In this document: positions 41,755 through 49,620 of the stretch, one piece after another
Layout: each line of letters begins with the position of its first letter
How positions within the stretch are numbered: the first letter of the stretch is position 1
Program-made: the position numbers and the translations under genes
Origin: Clostridia bacterium
GTDB taxonomy: Bacteria; Bacillota; Clostridia; Oscillospirales; Acutalibacteraceae
Assembly (NCBI GenBank): GCA_017453685.1
Contig: JAFTEL010000139.1
Span: 1 to 49,648, forward strand
Direction of reading: 5' to 3'
DNA length: 49,648 nt
The notes under the pieces: generated by a model
What the model was told of the DNA's origin: nothing
What the model saw: only the letters and a program-made list of their open reading frames with translations
Databases searched by the model: none

Positions 41755-42336
41755 TCAGTTGTTGCAAAAATAAGTATCGTTTTCCGTCACGATAATATCG
41801 ACCTTTCGGTCATATCTTCCGTGCGGTATTTCTTCTTCCATACAGCAGCCGTAACTCAAACCGATGGTCGTGCCGCGGTAAGTTGACAAATGGCGATCAT
41901 AGTAGCCCTTGCCGTAGCCGGTGCGATAGCCCGCTCGGTCAAACGCCAGACCGGGCACGATGCAGATGCTCGCCGTGTGATCCGGCAGGGGAAGGCAGTG
42001 TTCCTTAGGTTCCAGAACGGAGAGCATGCCGGGCTCCAGATCCTCCCAGGAGCGAACGATGAAAAAACCCATATCGTTCGTATCTTTCCGGCAGCGGGGG
42101 AGGGCGACGGTTTTGCCGAGCGCCCACGTTCGCTCGATCAGGTATCTGGTATCGACTTCCAGCAGCGTGGAACAGTAGAGCAGTATGCACGGGCTTTCCC
42201 GATATTTCCAGAGACCGAGCACTTTATTCGCGATCTTGAAATCCAGCTTCTGCTTATCGCTTCGCTTCATTTCTTTTCGCAAAGCAATCGCGCGCTGCCT
42301 GATCTGCTGCTTGATCGGTCTGATGTCGTCATTCAT
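41755..42336 (-). CDS. 5-formyltetrahydrofolate cyclo-ligase
   Basis: 193 residues from ATG 42336. Converts 5-formyl-THF to 5,10-methenyl-THF using ATP. The family's signature GYGKGYYDRHL (usual G-x-G-x-G-YYDR) and the N-terminal KQQIRQRAIALRKEM are visible. Upstream in-frame codons reach 42417 but lie inside the DJ-1 gene and lack a ribosome site. The overlap with the DJ-1 gene is eight bases; mltG follows after 13 bases. Confidence 0.92.
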   Translation of the reverse strand: MNDDIRPIKQQIRQRAIALRKEMKRSDKQKLDFKIANKVLGLWKYRESPCILLYCSTLLEVDTRYLIERTWALGKTVALPRCRKDTNDMGFFIVRSWEDLEPGMLSVLEPKEHCLPLPDHTASICIVPGLAFDRAGYRTGYGKGYYDRHLSTYRGTTIGLSYGCCMEEEIPHGRYDRKVDIIVTENDTYFCNN

Positions 42337-42871
42337 GGCAGAGCGACTCCCACAGCTTCTGCGCCATGTCTTTGCCGATAAACCGCTCCGCGATGGCTGC
42401 GCCGAATTCCAGCGCAACGCCGCAGGCTCGACCCGTGATCACGCTGCCGTCCACACAGACGGGCTGATCGGACACGTCGGCGCCTTCGAGCAGTCCCTCA
42501 AAACCGGGATAGCAGCAGGCAGTGCGGCCGCGCAGCATCCCTTTCTGACCGAGAATACTCGGCGCGGCGCAGATGGCACAAACCAGCCGATCGTTCTCAT
42601 AAGCGTAATCAACGAACGCCATCACGTCGGCGTTGTTCTGCAGATTTGTCGTGCCGGGCATACCGCCGGGCAGAACGACGGCGTCCAGCTCATCGTTCAT
42701 CACGGCCTCTTCTAAGGTCAAATCAGCCTGCACCGTGATCTTGTGCGAACCGCTGATCAGGCTGCCGCCGACGCCGACGGTCGCCGCCTCCAGACCGGCG
42801 CGGCGCAGAACGTCCACCGTCGCCAGCGCTTCCACTTCTTCAAATCCATCCGCTAAAAAAACGTAGATCAT
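42329..42871 (-). CDS. DJ-1/PfpI family protein
   Basis: 180 residues. DJ-1-type fold with the nucleophile-elbow cysteine in AICAAPSILG (Cys101), the Glu in ADGFEEVEA and VVLPGGMPG. Members act as deglycases, chaperones or thiamine-related hydrolases; the role is not fixed by the sequence. ATG 42871 has AAAGGAAG seven bases upstream. Operon neighbour of the folate gene and the GNAT gene. Confidence 0.9.
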   Translation of the reverse strand: MIYVFLADGFEEVEALATVDVLRRAGLEAATVGVGGSLISGSHKITVQADLTLEEAVMNDELDAVVLPGGMPGTTNLQNNADVMAFVDYAYENDRLVCAICAAPSILGQKGMLRGRTACCYPGFEGLLEGADVSDQPVCVDGSVITGRACGVALEFGAAIAERFIGKDMAQKLWESLCHE

Positions 42872-42884
42872 GTCGTTCTTCCTT

Positions 42885-43541
42885 TCATTCCATCGCTAAA
42901 CCGATGTAGGCGTTATCGGGCATTTTCGCTTTTGCGTTCTCATTCAGCGGCAAAAGCATACCGCAGGGGTGTTTCTTTTCGGGGTCGGGAACCTTGATCG
43001 TGTTTTCATCCACACTGAACAGCATCCCGCTTTTTTCAGCCAAAGGGAATCCGAACGCTTCGGCTTCCTCTCTGATGTAGCGCAAATGTGCGTCGGACCA
43101 CAAAAATCGGTCGGTCGGCAAATCAAAATCGGAACCGACCGACGCCGGTTTCGCATAGAACGCCGTTTGATAGCCGAATCGTTCATAATACGCAAACAGA
43201 GCAGGGGAGGCAGGCACCAGAGCGATATACTGACCGCCGACATCACGGCAATACTTTTCCGCCTTGTGCAGCAGCCGCGCCATATATCCCTGCCCGCGAT
43301 ACCGTTCAAACGTCGCCGCGGCGAACAGATAAAAGGCTTTGTAAGCCGAGCTGTGAGTCAGAACTGCGCCGTCCAGCAGGTAGAGCGCGGAAACGAGCGA
43401 ACCGTTCTCGGTTTCGGTCAGCACGGCTGCGTCCTCGTGGCGGCTGAGGAAAAAGCGGATATACGCCTCGTCATCGTGAAAAGCCTCTTGCCACAGCTTC
43501 ACGGCCTCTTCCGCCAGCCGTTCGTTTTCAAACGCGATCAA
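42885..43541 (-). CDS. GNAT-family N-acetyltransferase
   Basis: 218 residues. The N-terminal half has the acetyl-CoA loop as ERYRGQGYMARLLHKAE, followed by YYERFGYQ, typical of GNAT. The C-terminal ~80 residues are a variable part with no known motif. The start is a TTG at 43541 with GGAG about six bases upstream, following the stop of the DUF2156 gene after nine bases. Its substrate is unknown; neighbouring tRNA-dependent acyl-transferase-like proteins make an amine acceptor plausible. Confidence 0.85.
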   Translation of the reverse strand: MIAFENERLAEEAVKLWQEAFHDDEAYIRFFLSRHEDAAVLTETENGSLVSALYLLDGAVLTHSSAYKAFYLFAAATFERYRGQGYMARLLHKAEKYCRDVGGQYIALVPASPALFAYYERFGYQTAFYAKPASVGSDFDLPTDRFLWSDAHLRYIREEAEAFGFPLAEKSGMLFSVDENTIKVPDPEKKHPCGMLLPLNENAKAKMPDNAYIGLAME

Positions 43542-43550
43542 TGGAACTCC

Positions 43551-44441
43551 TCACTTTTCAATGGCGTTGATCTTTTTGAGCCAAACGGTCGGGTGATAGG
43601 ATTGTTTGGCACGCCGCAAACCCGGCGAGCCGGTGTCTTCTTCGCGGTTGATATAGACGAAATCCGACCGCAGTCGCCGCGCCATTTCGCGGTTGATGAT
43701 CTGATAGGCGCCTTTGACGTCGGCGTACGCTTTTTCAAAATGCGTGCAAAACGTGGTATCGTTCAGCCTTTCCCCGAAAGAAAACGCAACGACTTTGCCG
43801 CCCGCGCGGATCAGCCCGCCGTAAAAGCCAAGCGTGTCATAGTTCGCCATGGCAATATTGAGCACGTTGTGTTCGGCGGAAAGCTGAACCTCGTCCTTAT
43901 ACTCATTCAGCCGCAGCCAGCGCTCATTCATCTCGGCGCATTGACCGATGTTTTCCTTGGTGATCTCTTCAAACGTCCAATCCGGATTGTTGCGCTCAAA
44001 CGCGGCGATGTGGTTGCGCTTGTCGTGGTATTTGCGCCCCGCCAGGTCGGCAAGCGCCTCGGCGGAATAAACATACTCAAAATAGCCTTCGTCGACCTCA
44101 AAGGAAAAACGGTTCGGGAACAGGCGGTCGATTTCCTGCGCTTCCTCTTCGGAACAGCCGTAAAGGAAAAGCCTGCGGCCGTTTTGCCGAGCATGATCGG
44201 AAATCTCACGGATGGCTTTTTCAAAATTGCCGACGCCCTTCGGGCAGGTGTAGCTGGATTCCTCCGGCGTCTGATACGAGACGATCAGCATATCGTCGCA
44301 AAAGCTGATCTGCGTGTGATAGACCTTTTGCCAGATGAACAAATTGCCGAACGCGAATTCGCAGCTCTGGCTGCCGCAAGCGCGCAGAACGGCGTCAACG
44401 CGGGGCTTGTCCGCAAGGGCGATGCTGCGAAACTCAAGCAT
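43551..44441 (-). CDS. DUF2156 (phosphatidylglycerol lysyltransferase C-domain-like) protein
   Basis: 296 residues with the GNAT-type fold that in MprF/LysX-like proteins moves an amino acid from tRNA to a lipid. The segments YSAEALADLAGRKYHDKRNHIAAF and GAYQIINREMA are typical of the bacterial DUF2156 group. No membrane helix is present, so it lacks the flippase domain of MprF and would be a soluble or peripheral enzyme. ATG 44441 overlaps tmk by eight bases. The basic region and the tight placement next to GNAT suggest a shared acyl-transfer setting, but the substrate is unknown. Confidence 0.86.
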   Translation of the reverse strand: MLEFRSIALADKPRVDAVLRACGSQSCEFAFGNLFIWQKVYHTQISFCDDMLIVSYQTPEESSYTCPKGVGNFEKAIREISDHARQNGRRLFLYGCSEEEAQEIDRLFPNRFSFEVDEGYFEYVYSAEALADLAGRKYHDKRNHIAAFERNNPDWTFEEITKENIGQCAEMNERWLRLNEYKDEVQLSAEHNVLNIAMANYDTLGFYGGLIRAGGKVVAFSFGERLNDTTFCTHFEKAYADVKGAYQIINREMARRLRSDFVYINREEDTGSPGLRRAKQSYHPTVWLKKINAIEK

Positions 44442-45105
44442 TCAAAAACCCCCTCGGCAGCAGGTCAAAGATCTGTTCCGCGATGGTCTCGATCGGCAGG
44501 GGCTTGTTGCCTTTTGAACAGGGGATGATATGCCAGCCGAGCTTTTGCGCCGCGTACATGGCGGCTTCCCGACAGCGCTGGAGATACGCCACGTCGGCCT
44601 CATGCACGTCTTTAACGGTGTTGGTCGCCAGACAGCGTTCCTTCATCAGCTGCTGCGACACTTCGACAGGCATATCCAGATAGATGACAAAATCGGGCTT
44701 CGGGATGCCGAGCTTGCCGTATTCAAAATCTTCCAGCCAGCTCAGATAGCCGTCCCATTCCTCTTTCGGCATTTTTTCGAGCTGATGGTAGGCGTTGGAG
44801 GTGGTGTAGCGGTCGGCCACGATCAGCTTGCCGCCCAGATAATCCCTGCCCCAATGCTGCTTGAAGCTGGCAAAGCGATCCACCGCGAAAAACACCGAAG
44901 CGGCGTAGGCGCCGACGTCCTCCGGCTTTTTGCCGAACGCGCCGCTGAGATACATGCGCACTAAGGTGCTGGAGGGGTCGTCATAATCCGGCAGCTTGAT
45001 CTGCCGGTAAACACAGTTGATCTTGTCGAGCCTTGCTTTCAGTTGATCGATCTGCGTGGATTTTCCGCTGCCGTCCAACCCTTCGATCACAATCAGTTTG
45101 CCCAT
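44434..45105 (-). CDS. tmk: Thymidylate kinase
   Basis: 223 residues from ATG 45105. P-loop GLDGSGKST, the dTMP-site PDYDDPSS, the lid-side DRYTTSNAYH. Makes dTDP from dTMP. AAAGGAAG lies 27 bases upstream, so a short region of leader is unexplained; a TTG at 45117 would add four residues but does not improve spacing. First gene of the operon tmk-DUF2156-GNAT-DJ-1-cyclo-ligase-mltG-U32. In many Clostridia tmk sits elsewhere, so this grouping is not a standard operon. Confidence 0.92.
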   Translation of the reverse strand: MGKLIVIEGLDGSGKSTQIDQLKARLDKINCVYRQIKLPDYDDPSSTLVRMYLSGAFGKKPEDVGAYAASVFFAVDRFASFKQHWGRDYLGGKLIVADRYTTSNAYHQLEKMPKEEWDGYLSWLEDFEYGKLGIPKPDFVIYLDMPVEVSQQLMKERCLATNTVKDVHEADVAYLQRCREAAMYAAQKLGWHIIPCSKGNKPLPIETIAEQIFDLLPRGFLNA

Positions 45106-45193
45106 AATCGCTGCCAAACAGGAACTGTCGGCTTCCTTTCTGCAAATTCGCCAATGGAAGTTGTCGTGAAGTATAGCAGATATGTTACCAGAT

Positions 45194-45222
45194 ATAATAA
45201 CATACTTATTAAAAATGTTCAA
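45194..45222 (-). promoter_or_regulatory. Promoter of the tmk operon
   Basis: On the minus strand TTGAAC (45222-45217), 17-base spacer, TATTAT (45199-45194). A TATACT further downstream (near 45175) is an alternative -10. Confidence 0.6.
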
Positions 45223-45270
45223 TGTTTTTCAGCATTTTTGCGCGAAACTGCGTTTGAATGGAATGTTCTA

Positions 45271-45299
45271 TTGAAAAAATTTTGACAATATGCTATGAT
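45271..45299 (+). promoter_or_regulatory. Promoter of the 8-TM protein/aldolase/epimerase operon
   Basis: TTGAAA (45271-45276), 17-base spacer, TATGAT (45294-45299). Transcription would begin near 45306, which excludes an upstream ATG at 45258 as start. Confidence 0.7.
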
Positions 45300-45323
45300 A
45301 TTGCGGAAAGTGAGGCGAAGCGT

Positions 45324-46160
45324 GTGGAAAAATCGACTTTTAACCGTAAACCCTTCAACATTCTCTGGCTCGTTTTAACGGCCGCCTACGTCATCTGGAT
45401 GACGTTTTTCCTGAAATACGACACTTATCCCGGTGCGGAGACCGGCATCAACGGCAGCAAAACCGTTTACATTCTGTGGACCGTATTCTCGACGATCGCC
45501 CTGCTGATGTTCCCCATCTACATCAAGCTGTTCCTCGGCGAAAAGGAACCGGGCAAAGGGCTGCGCATCTTTTGTCTGGTCAATCTGATCTACGGCTGCG
45601 TTTTCGTCACGTGGTACGGCTTTTTCCTCAACCCGTTTGATTACACGGCGAGCATGATCGGTCTGGAATACCCGTGGCATTTCAAAATGTGGGGTTTGTT
45701 CGCGTCGCTCTCCGTTTTCACCAACGTGCTTTACGCCTACCGCATGAACAACTTTTTCAGCAAAGCCGGCGTCGCCTGCGCTTCCCTCGGCTGCGCGGCG
45801 ATCTTCGTCACCATCAACGTGCCGTCGGCAGGGGAGGACCTGATCCTCAACTCCCTGCGCTGCATGTCCCACTGGACAGGCGCGCTCCTGTTCGCGTTCC
45901 TGATGGCGGCTTCGATCGTGATCTTTTTAGTCCATCAAGCCAAGCAGAAGAGTGTTCCCTATATCGTCGTCACCGTCATCTTCGGCGCGATTCTGGTGCT
46001 GATGCTCGTTCTTCTTGCCACCATCGGCAAGGACGGCGTGATCGAAGGTCTGCCGATGTGGGCGGCGTATCTGGTACTGTTCCTCATCAATTTCACCGGT
46101 CTGTTCCGCGGCAAAGACACATCCGCGCTCGAACAGCCGAAAGAAACGGTTACAAAATAA
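45324..46160 (+). CDS. Membrane protein with about eight helices, function unknown
   Basis: 278 residues from GTG 45324, with GTGAGG about eight bases upstream. Hydrophobic segments (starting near residues 12, 47, 80, 122, 150, 185, 211 and 241) cover most of the chain; the loops carry few charged residues. No transporter, kinase or enzyme motif is recognised. It precedes a class II aldolase gene by 35 bases, so it could handle a sugar or its product, but that is only context. Confidence 0.8.
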   Translation: MEKSTFNRKPFNILWLVLTAAYVIWMTFFLKYDTYPGAETGINGSKTVYILWTVFSTIALLMFPIYIKLFLGEKEPGKGLRIFCLVNLIYGCVFVTWYGFFLNPFDYTASMIGLEYPWHFKMWGLFASLSVFTNVLYAYRMNNFFSKAGVACASLGCAAIFVTINVPSAGEDLILNSLRCMSHWTGALLFAFLMAASIVIFLVHQAKQKSVPYIVVTVIFGAILVLMLVLLATIGKDGVIEGLPMWAAYLVLFLINFTGLFRGKDTSALEQPKETVTK

Positions 46161-46195
46161 GCTTTTTATGCAGCAAAAAACAGCAGGAGGAAACT

Positions 46196-47311
46196 ATGAT
46201 CTTAGAAGAATTGACCGCCTTTTCCAACTTGTACGGTTCCAATGAAGACCTTGTTTTGGCAGGCGGCGGCAACACCTCGGCAAAAGACGGCAATCTGATG
46301 TATATCAAGGCGTCCGGCACGCAGCTCGCCACCATCACGGCGGACGGGTTCGTGGCGATGGATCGCGCCAAGCTCGCCGAGACTTTGACCAAAGAATACC
46401 CCGCGGACGATGACGCGCGCGAAGCCATGGTGCTCGCCGATCTGAACAACGCGAGAATGCCCGATCAGGGCAGCAAACGCCCGAGCGTCGAAACCGTGCT
46501 GCACAGCCTGTTTGAACAGCGATTCGTGCTTCACCTGCACCCGTCGGTCGTCAACGGCGTCACCTGCAGTCAGCAGGGCAGGGCAGCGGCGGAAATGCTC
46601 ATCAAGCACCCGTTCATTTGGGTCGACGCCTGCAAGCCGGGTTACGTTCTTTCCAAAATCTGCGCCGATGAACTGGCGCGCTTCAAGGTCGAAAACGGCT
46701 GTCCGTGCGATCTGGTGTTTCTTGCCAATCACGGCGTTTTCTTCGCTTCCGACACAGTGGAGGGCTTGGGCAAGCTGCTCGAAGAAGTGCTTGCGTCCAT
46801 CCGCGCCGCCATCGTGCGCGAACCCGATTTCAGCACCGGCGCTTTTGACGGCGAGAAGGCGGAAAAGTGCTTTGCCGCCATCCGCAAGCTCTACGGCGAG
46901 GATTGCGTGATCACCTATGAGCCGAGCGTGGAAGCGCTGAGATTCGCCGAAACGCCGGAATCAGCCGCGATCCTGATGAAGCCGTTTTCACCCGATCATC
47001 TTGTCTACTGCAAGCAGTTCCAAGCCTATGGCTTCTGTGACGGCTGTCTGCCCGGCGCGGTGAAGCGCTGCCTGGAAGAGCACGGCTATATGCCCAAGAT
47101 CATTATCATCAGCGGCTGCGGCTTCTTCGCGGTCGATGAAACGGCCAAGGGCAGCCAAACGGCGGCCGATCTGTTTAACGACGCCATCAAGGTCGCGGTC
47201 TATGCCGAGAGCTTCGGCGGTGCGAAACCGATGAGCGACGCGCTGTCCGACTTCATCGCCAACTGGGAAGTGGAATCGTATCGCTCGAAAAAGCATGAAG
47301 GAGAAGAATAA
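46196..47311 (+). CDS. Class II aldolase/adducin-family protein (RhaD-like, no dehydrogenase half)
   Basis: 371 residues from ATG 46196, with GGAGG six bases upstream. Zinc-site histidines of the class II aldolase fold are visible in FVLHLHPSVVNG and LANHGVFF. The N-terminal GGGNTSAKDG is the phosphate/substrate loop. The C-terminal 120 residues resemble the second part of the RhaD-type half of bifunctional aldolase/short-chain dehydrogenases, here without the dehydrogenase domain. It should split a ketose-phosphate such as rhamnulose-1-P, but the substrate is not fixed. An aldose epimerase gene follows after three bases. Confidence 0.88.
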   Translation: MILEELTAFSNLYGSNEDLVLAGGGNTSAKDGNLMYIKASGTQLATITADGFVAMDRAKLAETLTKEYPADDDAREAMVLADLNNARMPDQGSKRPSVETVLHSLFEQRFVLHLHPSVVNGVTCSQQGRAAAEMLIKHPFIWVDACKPGYVLSKICADELARFKVENGCPCDLVFLANHGVFFASDTVEGLGKLLEEVLASIRAAIVREPDFSTGAFDGEKAEKCFAAIRKLYGEDCVITYEPSVEALRFAETPESAAILMKPFSPDHLVYCKQFQAYGFCDGCLPGAVKRCLEEHGYMPKIIIISGCGFFAVDETAKGSQTAADLFNDAIKVAVYAESFGGAKPMSDALSDFIANWEVESYRSKKHEGEE

Positions 47312-47314
47312 ACG

Positions 47315-48163
47315 ATGCTCTACACGATCGAAAACCAATATTTGACCGCTCAGATCGACGATCTGGGCGCGCAGTTGCATTCGGTCAGGTCGCAGGACAG
47401 CGGCATTGAGTATATTTGGCAGGGCAATCCGGATATCTGGTATGGTCAGGCGCCCGTTTTGTTTCCGGTGATCGGTCAGCTGCTGGACGATAAATTCCGC
47501 TACGACGGTGCGGAATACCCGATGAATAAACACGGCTTCGCCAGAAAAACGCTCTTTGAAGCGGCAGACGTGGAAGGCTCCCGCGCCGTGTTCCTGCTGA
47601 AAAGCAGCGAGACCACCAAGGCGATGTACCCGTTCGATTTTGAACTGGAGGTCTGCTTTGAACTGGTCGGCAGAGCCATTAAAGTGACCCACACCGTGTC
47701 CAACACCGGCGACAAGACCATGTATTTCTCGCTGGGCGCGCATCCCGCTTTCAACTGCGAGATCGGGGATTACCTCGAATTTGAGGAAAGCGAAGAGGGC
47801 GCGGAAGTGGAAAAGATCGACAAGGAAAATATCATCATCGGCAGAAAGTTCCCCGTTGATCTGGTCGACGGCAACAAGCTCTATTTAACGCCCGATCTGT
47901 TTGACGATGACGCGCTGATCTTCTCCGATCTCAATTCCTCGGTCGTGACCCTGCACGGTCGGGATCGCACCGTTCGCTTCGATTTCGGTGACGCGCCGTT
48001 CCTCGGCATCTGGGCAAAACCGAACGCGCCGTACGTTTGCATCGAACCGTGGTACGGCGTCAACGACGACCGCATCCGCTATGAAGATATTTCGCAAAAG
48101 CGCGGGATTCAGGCGCTGGAACCGGACGAAAGCTTCGATCTGGTCTGGATCGCAGAAGTATAA
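47315..48163 (+). CDS. Aldose 1-epimerase family protein (LacX-like)
   Basis: 282 residues of the galactose-mutarotase fold. The catalytic-region histidines and acids are seen in NKHGFARKT, LGAHPAFN (His) and CIEPWYGVND (Glu-Pro-Trp). It interconverts alpha and beta anomers of aldoses. Three bases after the aldolase gene; the terminator at 48175 ends the transcript. LacX-type members often go with sugar-catabolic genes, in line with this operon. Confidence 0.9.
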   Translation: MLYTIENQYLTAQIDDLGAQLHSVRSQDSGIEYIWQGNPDIWYGQAPVLFPVIGQLLDDKFRYDGAEYPMNKHGFARKTLFEAADVEGSRAVFLLKSSETTKAMYPFDFELEVCFELVGRAIKVTHTVSNTGDKTMYFSLGAHPAFNCEIGDYLEFEESEEGAEVEKIDKENIIIGRKFPVDLVDGNKLYLTPDLFDDDALIFSDLNSSVVTLHGRDRTVRFDFGDAPFLGIWAKPNAPYVCIEPWYGVNDDRIRYEDISQKRGIQALEPDESFDLVWIAEV

Positions 48164-48174
48164 GAGTATAAAAC

Positions 48175-48204
48175 AATCCCCGCGGAATCAGCTCCGCGGG
48201 GATT
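48175..48204. terminator. Intrinsic terminator, probably bidirectional
   Basis: AATCCCCGCGGA (48175-48186) pairs perfectly with 48193-48204 around ATCAGC. T-rich flanks are modest (ATTATATTA on the plus side). It separates the converging epimerase and zinc-ribbon/TM2 genes. Confidence 0.8.
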
Positions 48205-48223
48205 ATATTATGCCTTGATTCTT

Positions 48224-48763
48224 TTAGATTAGCTTATCGGGATCAACCTCGTATTTGTCGGTGAGGATCTTGACCAGATCGATAATGGCGAAAATGTAGC
48301 CAATGAAGAAGCAGCAGGACATCACGATCTTGAAAATGCCTTTTTTGGTTTCACCCATCATAAAATTATGAACGCCGAGACCGCCCAGAAAAAAGCAGAG
48401 CAGTGCCATGACGGTTTTGTCCTGACCGTTCAGGTACTCGGGGCTTTGCACGTTCGGTTTTGGATTCTGATAGTTTTGATATTGATAGTTCGGCGTCGGA
48501 TTCTGATAGGCGGAGTTCTGATAGTTCGGAGCCGGATTCTGATAAACGGGATTCTGATAGGCGGCAGTCGATTCGGTTGTGCTCGGTTCGGGCTGCGGGT
48601 TGCTGTTCAGCGCTGTACCACAGTTCGGGCAGAAAGAGGCGCCCTCAACGACCGCCGTGCCGCAGCTTTGGCAGAACTTGCCGCCTTGGCCCGCGGCGGT
48701 GCCGCAATCCGCACAAAACGCCTGATTTTCGTTCATTTCAATGCCACAGTTTTTGCAATACAT
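48224..48763 (-). CDS. Zinc-ribbon/TM2-domain protein with YQNP repeats
   Basis: 179 residues from ATG 48763, with AGGAGG about eight bases upstream. Two four-Cys zinc ribbons are present: Cys3, 6, 17, 20 and Cys31, 34, 45, 48. A low-complexity linker with repeated YQNP/YQN units (about 69-104) follows. Then comes a TM2 domain (about 117-170) with two helices, beginning MALLCFFLGGLGVHNFMMG. TM2 proteins are linked to membrane regulation in bacteria, but this type has no fixed role. It lies 38 bases after the DUF2752 gene. Confidence 0.88.
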   Translation of the reverse strand: MYCKNCGIEMNENQAFCADCGTAAGQGGKFCQSCGTAVVEGASFCPNCGTALNSNPQPEPSTTESTAAYQNPVYQNPAPNYQNSAYQNPTPNYQYQNYQNPKPNVQSPEYLNGQDKTVMALLCFFLGGLGVHNFMMGETKKGIFKIVMSCCFFIGYIFAIIDLVKILTDKYEVDPDKLI

Positions 48764-48801
48764 ATTGATTCCTCCTGAAAATTGTGATTGGGACAACCGG
48801 A

Positions 48802-49143
48802 TCATATGATTTTAATGAGCCATGTGACCAAAAAGCCGGTCAGGATGAAAGCGATCACCAAGCGGTCGATCTTCCTGCCGAACAGACGTCCGTCGGTGAA
48901 GAAATAGAGAATCAGCAGCGGCGCCGAAAACACCATCGGATTATAAGCGACAGCCGCTTTGACGTCGCCATGCAGAAGGGAGAGACCGGCTCTTGTGATC
49001 CCGCAGCCGGGGCACTCGATCCCCAGAAAATGCTTGAACAGGCAGGTGATGCCGAAATGCCCCATCACGAACACAAACAGGGCATAGGCGGCCAGAATCG
49101 CGCATTTTATCAAGATGGCTTTACGGTCGAGTTTTCGCATCAT
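48802..49143 (-). CDS. DUF2752 membrane protein
   Basis: 113 residues, three to four hydrophobic helices, with the family motif ECPGCGITRA (43-52), where Cys44 and Cys47 are conserved. The function is not established. ATG 49143 has only a weak ribosome site (GAAG). It commonly sits next to TM2 proteins, as here. The promoter is at 49170-49198. Confidence 0.85.
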   Translation of the reverse strand: MMRKLDRKAILIKCAILAAYALFVFVMGHFGITCLFKHFLGIECPGCGITRAGLSLLHGDVKAAVAYNPMVFSAPLLILYFFTDGRLFGRKIDRLVIAFILTGFLVTWLIKII

Positions 49144-49169
49144 TTCAACATTCTTCGCGCTTTTTTCTT

Positions 49170-49198
49170 AGATTAACACAGTTGATTCGGTCTGTCAA
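49170..49198 (-). promoter_or_regulatory. Promoter of the DUF2752/TM2 operon
   Basis: On the minus strand TTGACA (49198-49193), 17-base spacer, TAATCT (49175-49170). AGTTGA and TCAACT arms flank the spacer. The leader to ATG 49143 is short, about 20 bases. Confidence 0.7.
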
Positions 49199-49264
49199 CT
49201 GTTCATCTGCTCTCGATCCGACCTATCATATCACCTCAACAGAAATATATAAAAAGTTCACAAT

Positions 49265-49391
49265 AATGAAATCGAGCGTTTCACGCTCGGTGATATTAAA
49301 TCCGTCCATTCACCACGCGAAGCGGGATTTCACCGCTGAAGGCGATTTCAACCATAGTAGGTGGATTTCACCCGTCCGCACGGACGGATTG
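49265..49391. repeat. Array of GC-rich mini-hairpins joined by ATTTCA-type spacers
   Basis: The stretch contains GAGCG-TTTCA-CGCTC (49273-49287), a CGCGAAGCG segment, a GC-stem GCTGAAGGC, CC-ATAGTA-GG, and CCGTCCG-CA-CGGACGG (49372-49387). These are separated by GATTTCA or similar words five times. Such arrays occur between genes in many gut Firmicutes. There is no coding frame and no fixed unit length. Confidence 0.65.
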
Positions 49392-49399
49392 AGTTAAAA

Positions 49400-49425
49400 A
49401 AAGCACGCTATTGCGTGCTTTTTTT
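49400..49425 (-). terminator. Terminator of the Cys tRNA end of the tRNA cluster
   Basis: AAAGCACGC, loop of TAT plus unpaired bases, GCGTGCTTT with an A-tract and T-tract on the two sides, directly after the tRNA-Cys CCA end on the minus strand. Confidence 0.85.
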
Positions 49426-49499
49426 GGAGGCGACACCCGGATTTGAACCGGGGAATCAGGGTTTTGCAGACCCATGCCTTACCACTTGGCTATGTCGCC
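49425..49499 (-). tRNA. tRNA-Cys (GCA)
   Basis: Acceptor GGCGACA/TGTCGCC, discriminator T, anticodon loop CTGCAAA giving GCA, and CCA encoded at 49425-49427. Confidence 0.94.
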
Positions 49500-49508
49500 G
49501 TATAAAAT

Positions 49509-49540
49509 GGACGCTAATTGTTCATCAGCGTCCGTTTTTT
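49509..49540. terminator. Hairpin between tRNA-Cys and tRNA-Gly genes
   Basis: GGACGCT (49509-49515) and AGCGTCC (49527-49533) with a T-tract on the plus side. On the minus strand, the direction of tRNA transcription, the T-tract is weak, so partial read-through or RNA processing is more likely than full termination. Confidence 0.5.
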
Positions 49541-49541
49541 T

Positions 49542-49617
49542 TGGAGCGGATGACGAGGCTCGAACTCGCTACCTCCACCTTGGCAAGGTGGCGCTCTACC
49601 AGATGAGCTACATCCGC
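49542..49617 (-). tRNA. tRNA-Gly (GCC)
   Basis: Acceptor GCGGATG/CATCCGC, discriminator T, anticodon loop TTGCCAA giving GCC, and CCA encoded at 49542-49544. Confidence 0.94.
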
Positions 49618-49620
49618 AAA

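Noticed and set aside
40281..41795. Plus-strand frame of 504 residues antisense to mltG
   Set aside because: Shadow of the mltG gene; no ribosome site or recognisable domain, and mltG itself shows a full family match.
45258..45323. Upstream ATG start of the 8-TM protein
   Set aside because: It lies in front of the promoter -35 box at 45271, so it cannot be in the transcript; GTG 45324 has a ribosome site.
48460..48570. Short tandem DNA repeats as a regulatory array
   Set aside because: They encode the YQNP repeats of the zinc-ribbon/TM2 protein in frame.
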